Source of the DNA: Ammonifex degensii KC4
GTDB lineage: Bacteria > Bacillota > Desulfotomaculia > Desulfotomaculales > Ammonificaceae
Direction of reading: 5' to 3'
Assembly: GCF_000024605.1 (NCBI RefSeq)
Contig: NC_013385.1
Location: 186,001-250,000, forward strand
Length of the DNA: 64,000 bases
Shown here: in pieces, positions 63,725 to 64,000 of the stretch
How the letters are laid out: every line of letters starts with the position of its first letter
Position numbering within the stretch: the first letter of the stretch is position 1
Notes under the pieces: generated by a model
Told to the model about the DNA's origin: nothing
Database searches by the model: none
Seen by the model: only the letters and a program-made list of their open reading frames with translations
Position numbers and translations under genes: made by a program

Positions 63725-64000
63725 ATGAGACTTTCTCTTTGCGTTATTGCCAAAAACGAAGAAGAAAACCTTCCTCGGCTCCTTTCCAGCGTCAGGGGAG
63801 TGGTGGACGAGATTGTACTAGTAGATACCGGCTCCACCGACCGGACAGTAGAAGTAGGGCGGGAGTTCGGTGCTAGAGTCTTTTCCTTTCCCTGGACGGG
63901 AGACTTCAGCGAGGCACGTAACTTCTCTCTCGACCAGGCCACCGGCGACTGGATCCTGTTTCTCGATGCCGATGAAGAGTTGGTGGAGGGAGAAGGGGAA
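63725..64000 (+). CDS. Glycosyltransferase family 2, N-terminal part
   Basis: Cut by the window end; 92 residues visible. The GT-A fold is clear: MRLSLCVIAKNEEENLPRLLSS, then IVLVDTGSTDRTVEV (nucleotide site), SEARNFSLDQATGDWILFLDADEELVE with the DxD metal motif. ATG 63725 has GGGGTGGGAAG upstream. Its place right after flagellin suggests flagellin or surface glycosylation, which is inference. Confidence 0.9.
   Translation, partial: MRLSLCVIAKNEEENLPRLLSSVRGVVDEIVLVDTGSTDRTVEVGREFGARVFSFPWTGDFSEARNFSLDQATGDWILFLDADEELVEGEGE

Overview
The window looks like a chromosomal segment of a thermophilic anaerobe of the spore-forming Firmicutes lineage (Clostridia, Moorella/Ammonifex-like; the genus is inference). 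The signs are high GC, many TTG/GTG starts with strong Shine-Dalgarno (SD) sites, T-box and glmS-ribozyme control, cotJABC spore-coat genes, and thermophile markers: a branched-chain polyamine synthase, pyruvoyl arginine decarboxylase and GH57 glycogen enzymes.

Layout. 1-2420: end of nadD, an RRM protein, rsfS and an M20 peptidase. 2431-3697: IS481-like element, copy 1. 3759-4060: tRNA Asp-Phe-Gly operon. 4245-9856: HD-GYP phosphodiesterase, GH18-like exported protein, HtrA protease, D,D-carboxypeptidase and Na/Pi-type transporter. 9982-15216: glycogen cluster (DUF4912, GH57-glycosyltransferase fusion, GH15). 15235-17098: short MetE-like protein and PHP phosphatase. 17199-21754: polyamine genes (pdaD, speE, speB, then bpsA on the other strand) around a 6S RNA gene and mnmA. 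21854-30724: rnr, rplM-rpsI-cwlD, a membrane-anchored Clp-like protease, a LysE exporter and the AmmeMemoRadiSam pair amrA-amrS. 30751-32018: IS481-like copy 2, frameshifted. 32038-43273: T-box-controlled branched-chain operon ilvE-D-B-N-C-leuA-C-D-cimA. 43371-46830: glmM and ribozyme-controlled glmS. 46853-47979: cotJABC. 48041-51862: frameshifted ISLre2-type element followed by an IS607-type tnpA-tnpB pair. 51919-55981: motAB, an ABC1 kinase and vapBC. 56128-64000: chemotaxis and flagellar filament genes (cheW, cheA, flgM, flgN, flaG, flgK, flgL, flagellin), then the start of a glycosyltransferase.

How the genes work together. The ilv/leu/cimA operon makes isoleucine through citramalate, plus valine and leucine, but leuB is not here. 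pdaD, speB and speE give agmatine, putrescine and spermidine, and bpsA can add branches to spermidine. glmM and glmS feed UDP-GlcNAc synthesis for the wall that DacF and CwlD remodel. Three sigma-D-type promoters with the same spacing precede cheW, flgM and flagellin, and flgM encodes the matching anti-sigma factor.

Most interesting observations. Both IS481-like copies sit in the same orientation exactly 19 nt upstream of a sigma-A -35 hexamer. Their transposase frame has no stop codon inside the element. The TnpB lacks a zinc ribbon and has strong RNA hairpins in its 3' coding end. A GH18-like protein has Gln where the catalytic Glu should be. The rnr -10 box is placed so that its mRNA may be leaderless.
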